Source: Gammaproteobacteria bacterium | GTDB taxonomy: Bacteria; Pseudomonadota; Gammaproteobacteria; S012-40 | Reading direction: 5' to 3' | DNA: 6,745 nucleotides | Assembly (NCBI GenBank): GCA_026982215.1 | Contig: JALSHN010000012.1 | Location: 1-6,745, forward strand | Part shown: one piece after another, positions 1 to 6,135 of the stretch | Layout: every line of letters begins with the position of its first letter | How positions within the stretch are numbered: the stretch's first letter is position 1 | Notes under the pieces: model-generated | What the model was told of the DNA's origin: nothing | Seen by the model: the letters and a program-made list of their open reading frames with translations, nothing else | Database searches by the model: none | Made by a program: the position numbers and the translations under genes

Positions 1-1
1 C

Positions 2-679
2 GAGCTGGGCGCGGCCGCCCTCACCGTGCTCGGCAACCACGACATCCACCTGCTGGCGGTGGCCGCCGGCGTGCGCCCGCCGCGTCGCAAGGACACCTTT
101 CACGACGTCCTGGAGGCCGCCGACGGCGAGGAACTACTGCACTGGCTGCGCCGCCAGCCCCTGCTGCACCACGACCCCGGGCCAGGCTACACCCTGGTCC
201 ACGCCGGCCTCCCCCCCCAATGGGACCTGGACACCGCCCGGGCCTGTGCCGAAGAGGTGCACCACTGGCTCAGCGGCCCCCGTTGGGGGGAGCTCATCGC
301 CCACATCTACGGCGACGGACCCGAGCTGTGGGATTCCGGCCTGGAAGGCTGGCCGCGGCTGCGCTACAGCATCAACGCCCTCACCCGCATCCGCTGCGTG
401 GATCGTCAGGGCCGCCTGGACCTCGGCTTCAAAGGGCCGCCCGACCAAGCCCCGCCCGGCCTCATCCCTTGGTTCCGCCACCCGCAACGGCGCAACCGCG
501 ACCTCGCCATCGTCTTCGGCCACTGGTCCACCCTCGGGCCGGTGGACGACCCCGGCATCCACCCTTTGGACACCGGCTGTGTCTGGGGTGGCCGACTCAC
601 CGCCCTGCGTCTGGACTGCACCCCTCCCCGCCCCCAGGCCGTTCCCTGCCGCGGCGCGCTCGCTCCCGGCGACGACTGA
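2..679 (+). CDS. apaH: Bis(5'-nucleosyl)-tetraphosphatase, symmetrical (ApaH), 5' end missing
   Basis: ApaH cleaves diadenosine tetraphosphate (Ap4A) into two ADP in the cytoplasm, keeping alarmone levels low; it belongs to the PPP-type metallophosphatase family. The 225 visible residues carry the family signatures in order: VLGNHDIHLLA (metal-binding GNHD at residues 11-14 of the fragment), LLHWLRRQPLL, VHAGLPPQWDL, a YSINALTRIRC segment, FGHWSTLGP and the closing LDTGCVWGGRLTALRLD. E. coli ApaH has GNHD near residue 63 of 280, so about 50 residues are missing before the window, including the first metal motif (GDVHGC) and the GDLV-type motif. The reading frame is open back to base 2, so this is a window truncation and not a broken gene. 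The stop is TGA at 677-679. The next gene starts 99 bases later behind its own promoter. Recognition is by family similarity and is secure. Confidence 0.95.
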   Translation, partial: ELGAAALTVLGNHDIHLLAVAAGVRPPRRKDTFHDVLEAADGEELLHWLRRQPLLHHDPGPGYTLVHAGLPPQWDLDTARACAEEVHHWLSGPRWGELIAHIYGDGPELWDSGLEGWPRLRYSINALTRIRCVDRQGRLDLGFKGPPDQAPPGLIPWFRHPQRRNRDLAIVFGHWSTLGPVDDPGIHPLDTGCVWGGRLTALRLDCTPPRPQAVPCRGALAPGDD

Positions 680-742
680 CGGCGCCCCTCAATCGAAGGC
701 CTCCATCAGCAATCGATGCCGGTGGCAAACCGCCTTCCCCTC

Positions 743-772
743 TTGGGAACCCTTACGCCCCTTGGGTATAAT
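743..772 (+). promoter_or_regulatory. Sigma-70-type promoter of the retropepsin/nudix pair
   Basis: A perfect TATAAT -10 hexamer lies at 767-772. A partial -35 match, TTGGGA, lies at 743-748, with an 18-base spacer. The -10 box ends only six bases before the ATG at 779, so a start site 7 bases downstream of the box would fall on or next to the A of that ATG, giving a leaderless message. There is no extended -10 TG. The perfect -10 stands out in a GC-rich background, which supports its being real; no transcript data are available here. Confidence 0.6.
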
Positions 773-778
773 CCATCC

Positions 779-1270
779 ATGAACGCCACCCTGCCCTCCC
801 CCATCGCCCCACCCACCGTGGCCGCCTGGCTCGCCCTGCTCCTCGGCGGCTGGCTGCTGTTCGCCCCCACGGGCTGGCAGGGGAGCGAGGCACGCGCCAC
901 GGTGATCCACCCCGGGCCGGTGGTGCTCCATGCCGATGAACACGGCCAGTTCACCGCCGCCGGGCGGATCAACGGCATCCCGGCGCGTCTGCTGGTGGAC
1001 ACCGGTGCCGCCGAGGTGGTGATCCCGGTCCCCCTGGCTCGCGAGGCGGGCCTGGTACTGGGCGAGGCGCAACGCTATCGCAGCGTCAACGGCACCGTGG
1101 TGGGATGGCGCACCCGCATCGCCTCTCTACACATCGGCCCGTTGCACCTGCGCGACGTCCCGGCCACCGTGGTGGCCACGGGCAGTGACGAGGTCTTGCT
1201 GGGCATGTCGGCCCTGCGTCATCTCGCCCTGGTCCACCACCGCGGCCGCCTCACCCTGAGCGCCCCGTGA
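779..1270 (+). CDS. Membrane-anchored retropepsin-like aspartic protease (TIGR02281/clan AA type)
   Basis: This 163-residue protein has a short N-terminal tail, one hydrophobic segment at about residues 14-30 and a single retropepsin-like domain. The domain holds the active-site motif LLVDTGAAEVVIP (catalytic Asp74 in DTGA) and the second family signature LLGMSAL at 140-146. A single DTGA per chain implies that it works as a homodimer, as known for retropepsins. The lone N-terminal membrane span suggests an inner-membrane anchor with the catalytic domain in the periplasm. Substrates of this bacterial family are not established. The ATG at 779 was chosen because it directly follows a TATAAT box. 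An in-frame ATG at 716 would add 21 residues but lies upstream of that promoter, and a GTG at 818 would begin just at the membrane segment but has no ribosome binding site. The last codons overlap the start of the nudix gene, so the two genes are probably co-transcribed. Confidence 0.85.
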   Translation: MNATLPSPIAPPTVAAWLALLLGGWLLFAPTGWQGSEARATVIHPGPVVLHADEHGQFTAAGRINGIPARLLVDTGAAEVVIPVPLAREAGLVLGEAQRYRSVNGTVVGWRTRIASLHIGPLHLRDVPATVVATGSDEVLLGMSALRHLALVHHRGRLTLSAP

Positions 1271-1725
1271 ACGAGCGCTGGCGCCCGCGGGTCACCGTCG
1301 CCGGGGTCATCGAACGAGACGGTCGCTATCTATTGGTGGCCGAACGCCAGGGTGACCGGCTCCTCCTCAACCAACCCGCCGGTCATTGGGAGATGGGAGA
1401 GAATCTCCTCGACGCCGTCCGCCGGGAGGTCCTCGAAGAGACCGGCTGGCCCTTCACCCCCCATCACATCGTCGGCCTCTACCGCTGGGATGCCCCCTCC
1501 GGGGAGACCTTCCTACGCCTGGCGATCGCCGGGAGCATCGATCTGGATGCCCCCCGGGGACCGTTGGATAGCCCCATCGTCGATACCCTGTGGCTCAGCG
1601 CCGATGACTTGGAACAACGCGCCCACGAGCTGCGCAGCCCACTGGTGGCCCGCTGTATCCAGGATCACCGTAGTGGTCATATCCATTCCCTGGCCCTGCT
1701 CCACGACCTGGTCCACCCCCTGTGA
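1267..1725 (+). CDS. nudJ: NudJ-like Nudix hydrolase
   Basis: This is a 152-residue Nudix pyrophosphohydrolase. The Nudix box is complete at residues 39-61, of the form G-x5-E-x7-REVLEETG-x, with the metal-binding glutamates at 54, 57 and 58. Around it, residues 7-13 (PRVTVAG), the LNQPAGHWE stretch before the box and ELRSPLVARCIQDHRSG near the C-terminus match the NudJ subgroup in order and spacing, and the length is close to E. coli NudJ (about 153). E. coli NudJ hydrolyses nucleoside tri- and diphosphates and the thiamine precursor HMP-PP; the substrate here is inferred from family only. The GTG start overlaps the preceding TGA as GTGA, a typical arrangement for translational coupling. In many gammaproteobacteria nudJ lies next to mnmA; here it is last in its unit. 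Its stop is one base from the stop of the convergent protease gene. Confidence 0.88.
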   Translation: MNERWRPRVTVAGVIERDGRYLLVAERQGDRLLLNQPAGHWEMGENLLDAVRREVLEETGWPFTPHHIVGLYRWDAPSGETFLRLAIAGSIDLDAPRGPLDSPIVDTLWLSADDLEQRAHELRSPLVARCIQDHRSGHIHSLALLHDLVHPL

Positions 1726-1726
1726 C

Positions 1727-4700
1727 TCAGGGCTTGTGATCGCTCTGGGCAGCGAAGACTGCCGGATCCACCACCTGTTCACTGAACCACACCCAGGGCC
1801 GCAGCAGGACTCGAACCCAGGCCCGGACCTGGTCGTGCCCGGCGATCCAGGCCGCCAACGGCGGGCTGTGGCGGTAATACCACGCCACCAACTCCCGCCC
1901 CCAGGGATGGGGCAGCAGATATTGATCCCGGAAAGCCCGCAACCAGCGCACCTCACGCGCCATGCCCGAACCGTGGGCGGCGGTGGCGATGAAACACTTG
2001 GGATCGTCGTCGAGGATGGTGATCTCCAATGGGTTGACACCGGCCACCCCTGCCCCCCCTTGCAAGGGGATCAAATGCAGTCGCAGTCGCTCGTCGGGCT
2101 CCCCGGTGGCGTCGTCATAAACCTCCAGCACGATCTCCCGTGGCCCCTCCTCGCCGTCTCCCCAGCTCAACACCCCCGAGAGAGGCCCATAGTCCGAGGC
2201 ATCGGCGCTCACGCCCTCGCTGTCATAGGCCACCTGGATCGCCCCTGCGCCACCTCGGCGCTCCACCACGATCACCCGCCTGCCCACGCCCTCGGGCAGG
2301 CGTAGCGACTGCTCGCGAAAACGCACCCAACCGCCGGGAGGCCGCTCATCGTCTTCCAGCCACAACTGTAAACGCCCCAACACTCGGTCACGCCATTTCA
2401 ATTCCAGCGACAAGGACTCCGCCCCCTCGTCCAGGTCATCATCCAGTAAGCGCAGCACCGCACGGCGCACCCCGCCCTCCCCCGCTCCCCAGACCAGCCG
2501 CGGATTCAGCAACACGAAGTCTTCCTCCGCCAGGGCCTCCCCCGCGACCACTTTCCACTCGACCACCACTTCCGAGCTCAAATCGCCCTCACGTTCCACT
2601 TCCAACACCACCTCGCCCGCGGTTTCACTCACCTGAGCCGCCACCTCTCCCACGCGCAAGGTGGGTGTCGGCTCGGGTGTCGGCTCGGGGGTCGGCTCGG
2701 GTATGGGCGGCACCTGGAATGTCAGCGTACTCTCCAGCCCCCAGGCGTCCCGCACACGCAAACGCAACATCGCCCCCGTCACCGGCTTATCCAGCACCAC
2801 ACGGCCCCCCTGGGCCAATACCGCGCCGCCACTGTCCTCCCAGAGGAACGTCAAGGCATCCCCCTCGGGATCCCGGCTCTCCGAGGCATCCAGCCACAGG
2901 CGGCCCGCGTCATCGAGCTGCAACGGCGCCAAGCGGATCAGTGGCGCCCCATTGACCCTCACCGTCACCTCCACCGACGACTCACCGCCCCAGGGGTCGC
3001 TCGCCGTGAACAGAAAACGCAAGCCACCGGCCTCGTTCGGCGCTGTGAACGAGGCCTCCAGCGTCTCCGCCGCCTGCAGCACCACCACCGGACCGCCTGT
3101 CTGCCGCCAGCGATAGCGCAACGCCTCCCCGTCCTCGTCCTCCACCTGCGCCGACAAAACCACCTGTTCCCCGGGATTGACGACGCCCCCCTCCAGCGAG
3201 GAAGCCATTACCCGGGGGGGCCGATTCACCCGCACCGCCACCCGGTCTTCGGCCTCCGCCCCGTCGTCGTCACGCACCGTCACCTGGAACGCCAACACCC
3301 CCGTCTCCTCCGGGGCGACAAACCGCAACTCGCGGCTCCGATCATCGACCAGGACCACCGGCGGTCCCGACAACTGGTGCCAGCGCCACTGGACGACACG
3401 TCCGTCATCCACCGCCTCGGCCGACAGGCGCACCGACTCCCCTGGCGCCACCACCCGATCCTGGCCGGCATACACCTCGGGTGGGGCATTCACCACCACC
3501 GTCACCGTCGCCTCGGTCACCCCGCCGCGCCCATCTTGCAGTGTCAAGCGGAATGCCAGGCTCGCCGGCGGCGGGGGCGCGGTGAAACTCAGCGCGGCCG
3601 GATCCGCATCCTGCAACACCACCGTCGGCCCCGATTCCTGACGCCACCTCGCCTGCACCGCATCACCATCGGGATCGCTCCACCGGGCCTGCACCACCAC
3701 CCTCTCCCCCGGCTGCACCCGCATCGTCTCCACCAGCTCCACCCGAGGCGGCCGGTTGGGCGCCAGCGCCGCCAACACCGCCGCGGCATGCAACAATCCC
3801 GCGCCACAACCGGAACACCCCCGCGCACTCCCCGCGGGAAACGGCCGGGCATGCGCCACCAACCGCCGGCGTACCTCAGCCGGGGTGATGCCCGGCGCCA
3901 GGGCGTGCATCAGACTGACCACACCGGACACCAACGGCGCCGCCATACTGGTGCCCTCCACATAGGCGAAGGCATCCTCGAGCGGTGCGGAAAAACCGCT
4001 GTTGGACAACGACACCAACACCCCCTGGGAATCGCCCCCTGGCGCCGCCAGATCCACCGCATCGCCCCGATTGGTGTAAGACGTCGCCCCGCCGTCGCGG
4101 CTCACTGCGGCCACCGTGATCACTCCGTCGCAATTCCCCGGGCTGCTCCAGGCGGCCTCCCCACCGTCGTTGCCCGCGGCCGCCACCACCGTGACCCCCG
4201 CAGCCAACACTTCGTCGATGGTTTCCTGCAGAGTGAAACCGCAACTTCCCCAGCCCCCCATGGACAGATTGATCACCTGCGCCGGATTAGGATTCGTCGG
4301 CACCCCGGCCACCGGGAGCCCGGCCGCCCAACGGATGCCATCGACGATGTCCGAGGTGTAACCCCCGCAAGCCCCCAACACCCGCACCGGCAACACCGCC
4401 GCCCGCCAATCCACCCCGGCGATCCCCATGGCATTGTCCCCCGTCGCCGCAAGGATCCCCGCCACCACCGTCCCATGCCAAGAACTGCCGGCACCGCAAT
4501 CGTCCCCTGGATCCGAGGCGTCGTCGTCCCGACCGTCACCGTCGCGAGCGAGCTGAGGATCGGAGACGAAATCGAACCCCGGCAACAGGCGCGGGGCCAG
4601 ATCGGCATGGGGCAACACCCCGGTATCCACCACCGCCGCCACCACCGCCCCATCCCCAGTGGTCCACTCCCAGGCGGCGGGCATATCGATCCCCGCCGGC

Positions 4701-5056
4701 ACCGACTCCGGCGCGCGCAGATACCACTGGTCCGGCCACAAGGCGTCGTTCGGCACCCGAGCTGGATAGAGGATCTGGTCCGGCTCGGCACGCAACACGC
4801 GCGGATCCTCCGCCAACCGTGCCGCCAAGGCCTGTGCCTCGGAATCGCTCAACATCCGCTCGGCGCGCAACAGCAAGCGCCGACCCACCGCACGAACCTT
4901 GGACAGCGCGGGCCAGCCCGCACCCGCCTGCAAAGAAACCACCTGCCCCGGCTTGGCCGCCGCCGGATGCAACTCCACGATCACCCGGTCCGTGCCCGCC
5001 CACAACAGCGACGACCACAGCGCCCATCCCAATGCCCAGCCCCATCGCGGCCCCAC
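1727..5056 (-). CDS. Secreted subtilisin-like (S8) protease with PKD-like, Calx-beta and CFI-box C-terminal domains
   Basis: This is an exported serine protease of 1109 residues. Residues 1-21 form a signal peptide (one Arg, then a Trp/Leu/Ala core ending LLWAG), and about 22-100 an inhibitor-like propeptide. The S8 domain spans about 111-429, with catalytic Asp144 (VVDTG), His194 (SSWHGT), oxyanion Asn296 (AAAGND) and Ser370 (GTSMAAP). An acidic DGDGRDDD loop at 172-179, probably calcium-binding, precedes the His. Four PKD-like Ig repeats follow (about 434-522, 523-610, 611-701, 702-785), most opening with N-x-PP or a variant. Next come a linker with three EPTP units (787-798), two Calx-beta domains (about 800-903 and 909-1018, each ending in an acidic DDE/DDD turn) and a CFI-box domain from Cys1021. 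The GTG at 5056 was chosen because GGGAGGA lies just upstream and the signal peptide follows at once; another GTG at 5134 would add 26 residues, including CCRR, that spoil the signal peptide. Substrate is unknown; a role in extracellular protein degradation is inferred. Confidence 0.9.
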   Translation of the reverse strand: MGPRWGWALGWALWSSLLWAGTDRVIVELHPAAAKPGQVVSLQAGAGWPALSKVRAVGRRLLLRAERMLSDSEAQALAARLAEDPRVLRAEPDQILYPARVPNDALWPDQWYLRAPESVPAGIDMPAAWEWTTGDGAVVAAVVDTGVLPHADLAPRLLPGFDFVSDPQLARDGDGRDDDASDPGDDCGAGSSWHGTVVAGILAATGDNAMGIAGVDWRAAVLPVRVLGACGGYTSDIVDGIRWAAGLPVAGVPTNPNPAQVINLSMGGWGSCGFTLQETIDEVLAAGVTVVAAAGNDGGEAAWSSPGNCDGVITVAAVSRDGGATSYTNRGDAVDLAAPGGDSQGVLVSLSNSGFSAPLEDAFAYVEGTSMAAPLVSGVVSLMHALAPGITPAEVRRRLVAHARPFPAGSARGCSGCGAGLLHAAAVLAALAPNRPPRVELVETMRVQPGERVVVQARWSDPDGDAVQARWRQESGPTVVLQDADPAALSFTAPPPPASLAFRLTLQDGRGGVTEATVTVVVNAPPEVYAGQDRVVAPGESVRLSAEAVDDGRVVQWRWHQLSGPPVVLVDDRSRELRFVAPEETGVLAFQVTVRDDDGAEAEDRVAVRVNRPPRVMASSLEGGVVNPGEQVVLSAQVEDEDGEALRYRWRQTGGPVVVLQAAETLEASFTAPNEAGGLRFLFTASDPWGGESSVEVTVRVNGAPLIRLAPLQLDDAGRLWLDASESRDPEGDALTFLWEDSGGAVLAQGGRVVLDKPVTGAMLRLRVRDAWGLESTLTFQVPPIPEPTPEPTPEPTPTLRVGEVAAQVSETAGEVVLEVEREGDLSSEVVVEWKVVAGEALAEEDFVLLNPRLVWGAGEGGVRRAVLRLLDDDLDEGAESLSLELKWRDRVLGRLQLWLEDDERPPGGWVRFREQSLRLPEGVGRRVIVVERRGGAGAIQVAYDSEGVSADASDYGPLSGVLSWGDGEEGPREIVLEVYDDATGEPDERLRLHLIPLQGGAGVAGVNPLEITILDDDPKCFIATAAHGSGMAREVRWLRAFRDQYLLPHPWGRELVAWYYRHSPPLAAWIAGHDQVRAWVRVLLRPWVWFSEQVVDPAVFAAQSDHKP
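1780..1999 (-). other. Region encoding the CFI-box C-terminal domain of the S8 protease
   Basis: The last ~90 residues of the protease begin with KCFIATAAHGS, continue through EVRWLRAFRDQYLL and end in a WYYRHSPPLAAWI stretch followed by a Trp-rich hydrophobic and basic tail. This matches the conserved pattern of the CFI-box-CTERM domain, found at the extreme C-terminus of diverse bacterial exported proteins. Its role is not established to my knowledge; anchoring or sorting is a guess based on its position, its near-invariant Cys and its hydrophobic end. Confidence 0.75.
2663..2698 (-). repeat. Three tandem 12-base units encoding Glu-Pro-Thr-Pro
   Basis: Three direct copies of a 12-base unit (plus strand GGGTGTCGGCTC, the third with one change, GGGGGTCGGCTC) encode EPTP three times between the last PKD-like repeat and the first Calx-beta domain. 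The product is a stiff, extended spacer. Tandem units like these can change number by slippage without breaking the frame, because 12 is divisible by three. Confidence 0.85.
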
Positions 5057-5060
5057 GGCA

Positions 5061-5067
5061 TCCTCCC
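5061..5067 (-). promoter_or_regulatory. Ribosome binding site of the S8 protease
   Basis: On the minus strand GGGAGGA precedes the GTG at 5056, with five bases between the GGAGG core (5062-5066) and the start codon. No comparable site precedes the alternative GTG at 5134, so this element decides the start. Confidence 0.65.
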
Positions 5068-5183
5068 GGAAAACGATCCGCAGAGCCCTTCGGCAACAAA
5101 GAAAAAAACTGAAAACGACGGCGAAACCCGACACGACCGCTCACGCGGCCATGCTGTCTCGCCCTGAAGAAGGAACACTGGAA

Positions 5184-5212
5184 CCGCTCGCCACGATCCC
5201 ATCGGCGAGCGG
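5184..5212 (-). terminator. Strong hairpin between yjbQ and the S8 protease
   Basis: A perfect 9-base inverted repeat, CCGCTCGCC at 5184-5192 and GGCGAGCGG at 5204-5212, encloses 11 bases. These can form a further three pairs (GAT/ATC) around a CCC loop, with a two-base bulge. It lies downstream of yjbQ and upstream of the protease on the same strand. The bases after the stem in the minus direction (TTCCAGTGTTCC) are only weakly T-rich, so it could be a poor terminator, a transcript-stabilising stem or a regulatory structure in a protease leader. Confidence 0.4.
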
Positions 5213-5222
5213 AAGCAAAAGC

Positions 5223-5237
5223 GGTGCAAAGCGCACC
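5223..5237 (-). terminator. Possible weak terminator stem after yjbQ
   Basis: On the minus strand GGTGC-GCTTT-GCACC forms a 5-base stem with a 5-base loop, followed by CGCTTTTGCTTCC. It lies about 65 bases beyond the yjbQ stop. The stem is short and the T run is interrupted, so the call is tentative; with the stronger stem at 5184-5212 it would make a tandem pair ending the hypothetical-yjbQ unit. Confidence 0.25.
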
Positions 5238-5302
5238 TCAAACGATGGGCAAACGACACCGGCTCCCGTGCGCGGCGGGAAACCATTTCTCAGCCACGGG
5301 CG

Positions 5303-5740
5303 TCACTCCCCGAGAATCTGCACCGCCAGCCGCCGTCTCCGCGGCCCATCGAGCTCCACGGCGAGCAACGACTGCCAGCGGCCGAGCACGGGGCGGCCCT
5401 GGTGAACGGCTAGGGTCTCGCTGTTCCCCAGCATCATGGCGATGAGGTGGGCATGGGCGTTCTCCGGCTCATCCGGAGGACAATCGCGCAGATGGATATC
5501 ATTGTGCCGGTATGCGGCATCGGGCGGCACGAGGCGCAAGAACGTGTCACGGATATCATCGAGCAGGCGGGCCTCATTCTCGTTGACGCTCAGCGCCAAG
5601 GTCGTATGCAACGAAGTGACCACCAGCATGCCCTCCTGCACCCCGCTGCACTGCACCAGCTCGCCCAGCTCGCGAGTGATGTCATGGACACTGAGACCCG
5701 CTCCCGTGTCGATTTCAATGAGGTGATGGAACGAGGTCAT
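5303..5740 (-). CDS. yjbQ: YjbQ-family protein (secondary thiamine-phosphate synthase type, UPF0047)
   Basis: This is a 145-residue member of the YjbQ/UPF0047 family (TIGR00149), close to the family's usual 130-145 residues. Seen in order: TSLHTTLALSVNENE at about residues 42-56, the RHNDIHLRD stretch with His79 and His83, ENAHAHLIAMMLGNS (the usual NGHAHL here reads NAHAHL, His96 and His98), and LGRWQSLLAVELDGPRRRR at 119-137. The conserved His, Asn and Glu residues line a shared pocket in known structures. The family name comes from weak thiamine-phosphate synthase activity of E. coli YjbQ when overproduced; the true role is unsettled. The ATG at 5740 lies 15 bases after the stop of the upstream 100-residue gene, so the two are probably one transcript. 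The Shine-Dalgarno is weak (CTGGGG), which also fits translation coupled to the upstream gene. Confidence 0.93.
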   Translation of the reverse strand: MTSFHHLIEIDTGAGLSVHDITRELGELVQCSGVQEGMLVVTSLHTTLALSVNENEARLLDDIRDTFLRLVPPDAAYRHNDIHLRDCPPDEPENAHAHLIAMMLGNSETLAVHQGRPVLGRWQSLLAVELDGPRRRRLAVQILGE

Positions 5741-5755
5741 GCCCCAGAACCGTAT

Positions 5756-6058
5756 TCAGTCATCGAGCTCTCGCGCCGGATCCCACCCCGCCTCACGGGC
5801 ACGGCGCATGGCCTCCTGCTGGATACGCAAATAACGCGCTCGGATCTCTTCCGGCAGGTTGTTGACCAGAAAACCATATTTTTCCCACTCCGCCTGTGTC
5901 TTGCGCCAAAGATCCTCGATGGCGGCCTGGCTCCAACCCGCGCAGGTCTCGTTCTCGGGAAGGATACCGAAGGCCCAGGCATCACGGATGATCTTTCCGG
6001 TGGCGGTCATGCCACCGTTCTCATCCTTGTCGATCCCCACGTAGGTCTTTTTTCTCAT
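5756..6058 (-). CDS. Conserved hypothetical protein, 100 residues, upstream of yjbQ
   Basis: I cannot name this protein. It is a soluble-looking chain of 100 residues with no signal peptide or membrane segment. The N-terminus (MRKKTYVGIDKDENGGMT, then GKIIRDAWAFGILPE) is Gly/Asp-rich, followed by ETCAGWS with its single Cys39, then two likely amphipathic helices (AAIEDLWRKTQAEWEKYGFLV and the EEIRARYLRIQQEAMRRAREAGW segment). I have the impression that similar proteins with a GMTxxGxIIRDAWxFG core occur in other proteobacteria, but this is memory and not a search. The ATG at 6058 has GAGGAG at 6061-6066 just upstream, so the start is well supported. It is first in a two-gene unit with yjbQ, 15 bases apart, and is preceded by an AT-rich gap that probably holds the promoter. 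Coding use matches its neighbours. Confidence 0.8.
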   Translation of the reverse strand: MRKKTYVGIDKDENGGMTATGKIIRDAWAFGILPENETCAGWSQAAIEDLWRKTQAEWEKYGFLVNNLPEEIRARYLRIQQEAMRRAREAGWDPARELDD

Positions 6059-6083
6059 GACTCCTCGCCACTCATCAAAAAAC

Positions 6084-6113
6084 TTATGAAAGTTAACATA
6101 AATCTAAATCATA
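6084..6113 (-). promoter_or_regulatory. AT-rich upstream region with a -10-like box and a dyad
   Basis: The gap between the decayed mrr and the 100-residue gene is strikingly AT-rich for this window. Read on the minus strand it has TATGAT (6113 to 6108, five of six -10 bases), which would give a leader of about 43 bases, but no good -35 at the right distance; a TTGACG at 6127-6122 is too close. Downstream of the box lies a dyad, TTATG-N8-CATAA (6084-6101), with GTTAAC at its centre (6092-6097), which would suit a repressor at the start site. Promoter and operator are both inferred. Confidence 0.35.
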
Positions 6114-6119
6114 TCGCCA

Positions 6120-6135
6120 CCCGTCAATCGACGGG
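6120..6135. repeat. Small inverted repeat at the end of the decayed mrr
   Basis: CCCGTC at 6120-6125 and GACGGG at 6130-6135 pair around a 4-base loop (AATC). The repeat covers the final codons and TGA of the mrr remnant. On the minus strand no T run follows, so it is not a convincing terminator; it may be only the tail of that gene. Confidence 0.35.

Noticed and set aside
689..1072. A 127-codon minus-strand frame across the promoter gap
   Set aside because: Mostly antisense to the retropepsin, with Gly/Gln/His-rich low-complexity sequence and no ribosome site or motif.
1352..2305. A 317-codon plus-strand frame crossing the nudix stop
   Set aside because: It is out of frame with the nudix gene and then antisense to the protease C-terminus; its composition is low in complexity and no motif is seen.
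2140..2955. A 271-codon plus-strand frame rich in Pro, Arg and His
   Set aside because: Antisense shadow of the PKD-like and Calx-beta coding region.
3377..5167. A 596-codon open frame on the plus strand, opposite the S8 protease
   Set aside because: It is rich in His, Arg and Pro with no domain pattern, as expected from the antisense of a GC-rich gene. The minus frame carries a complete protease with signal peptide, triad and ribosome site.
5265..5300. CCCGTG and CACGGG repeat just after yjbQ as a terminator
   Set aside because: The loop would be 24 bases and no T run follows, so it does not meet terminator form.
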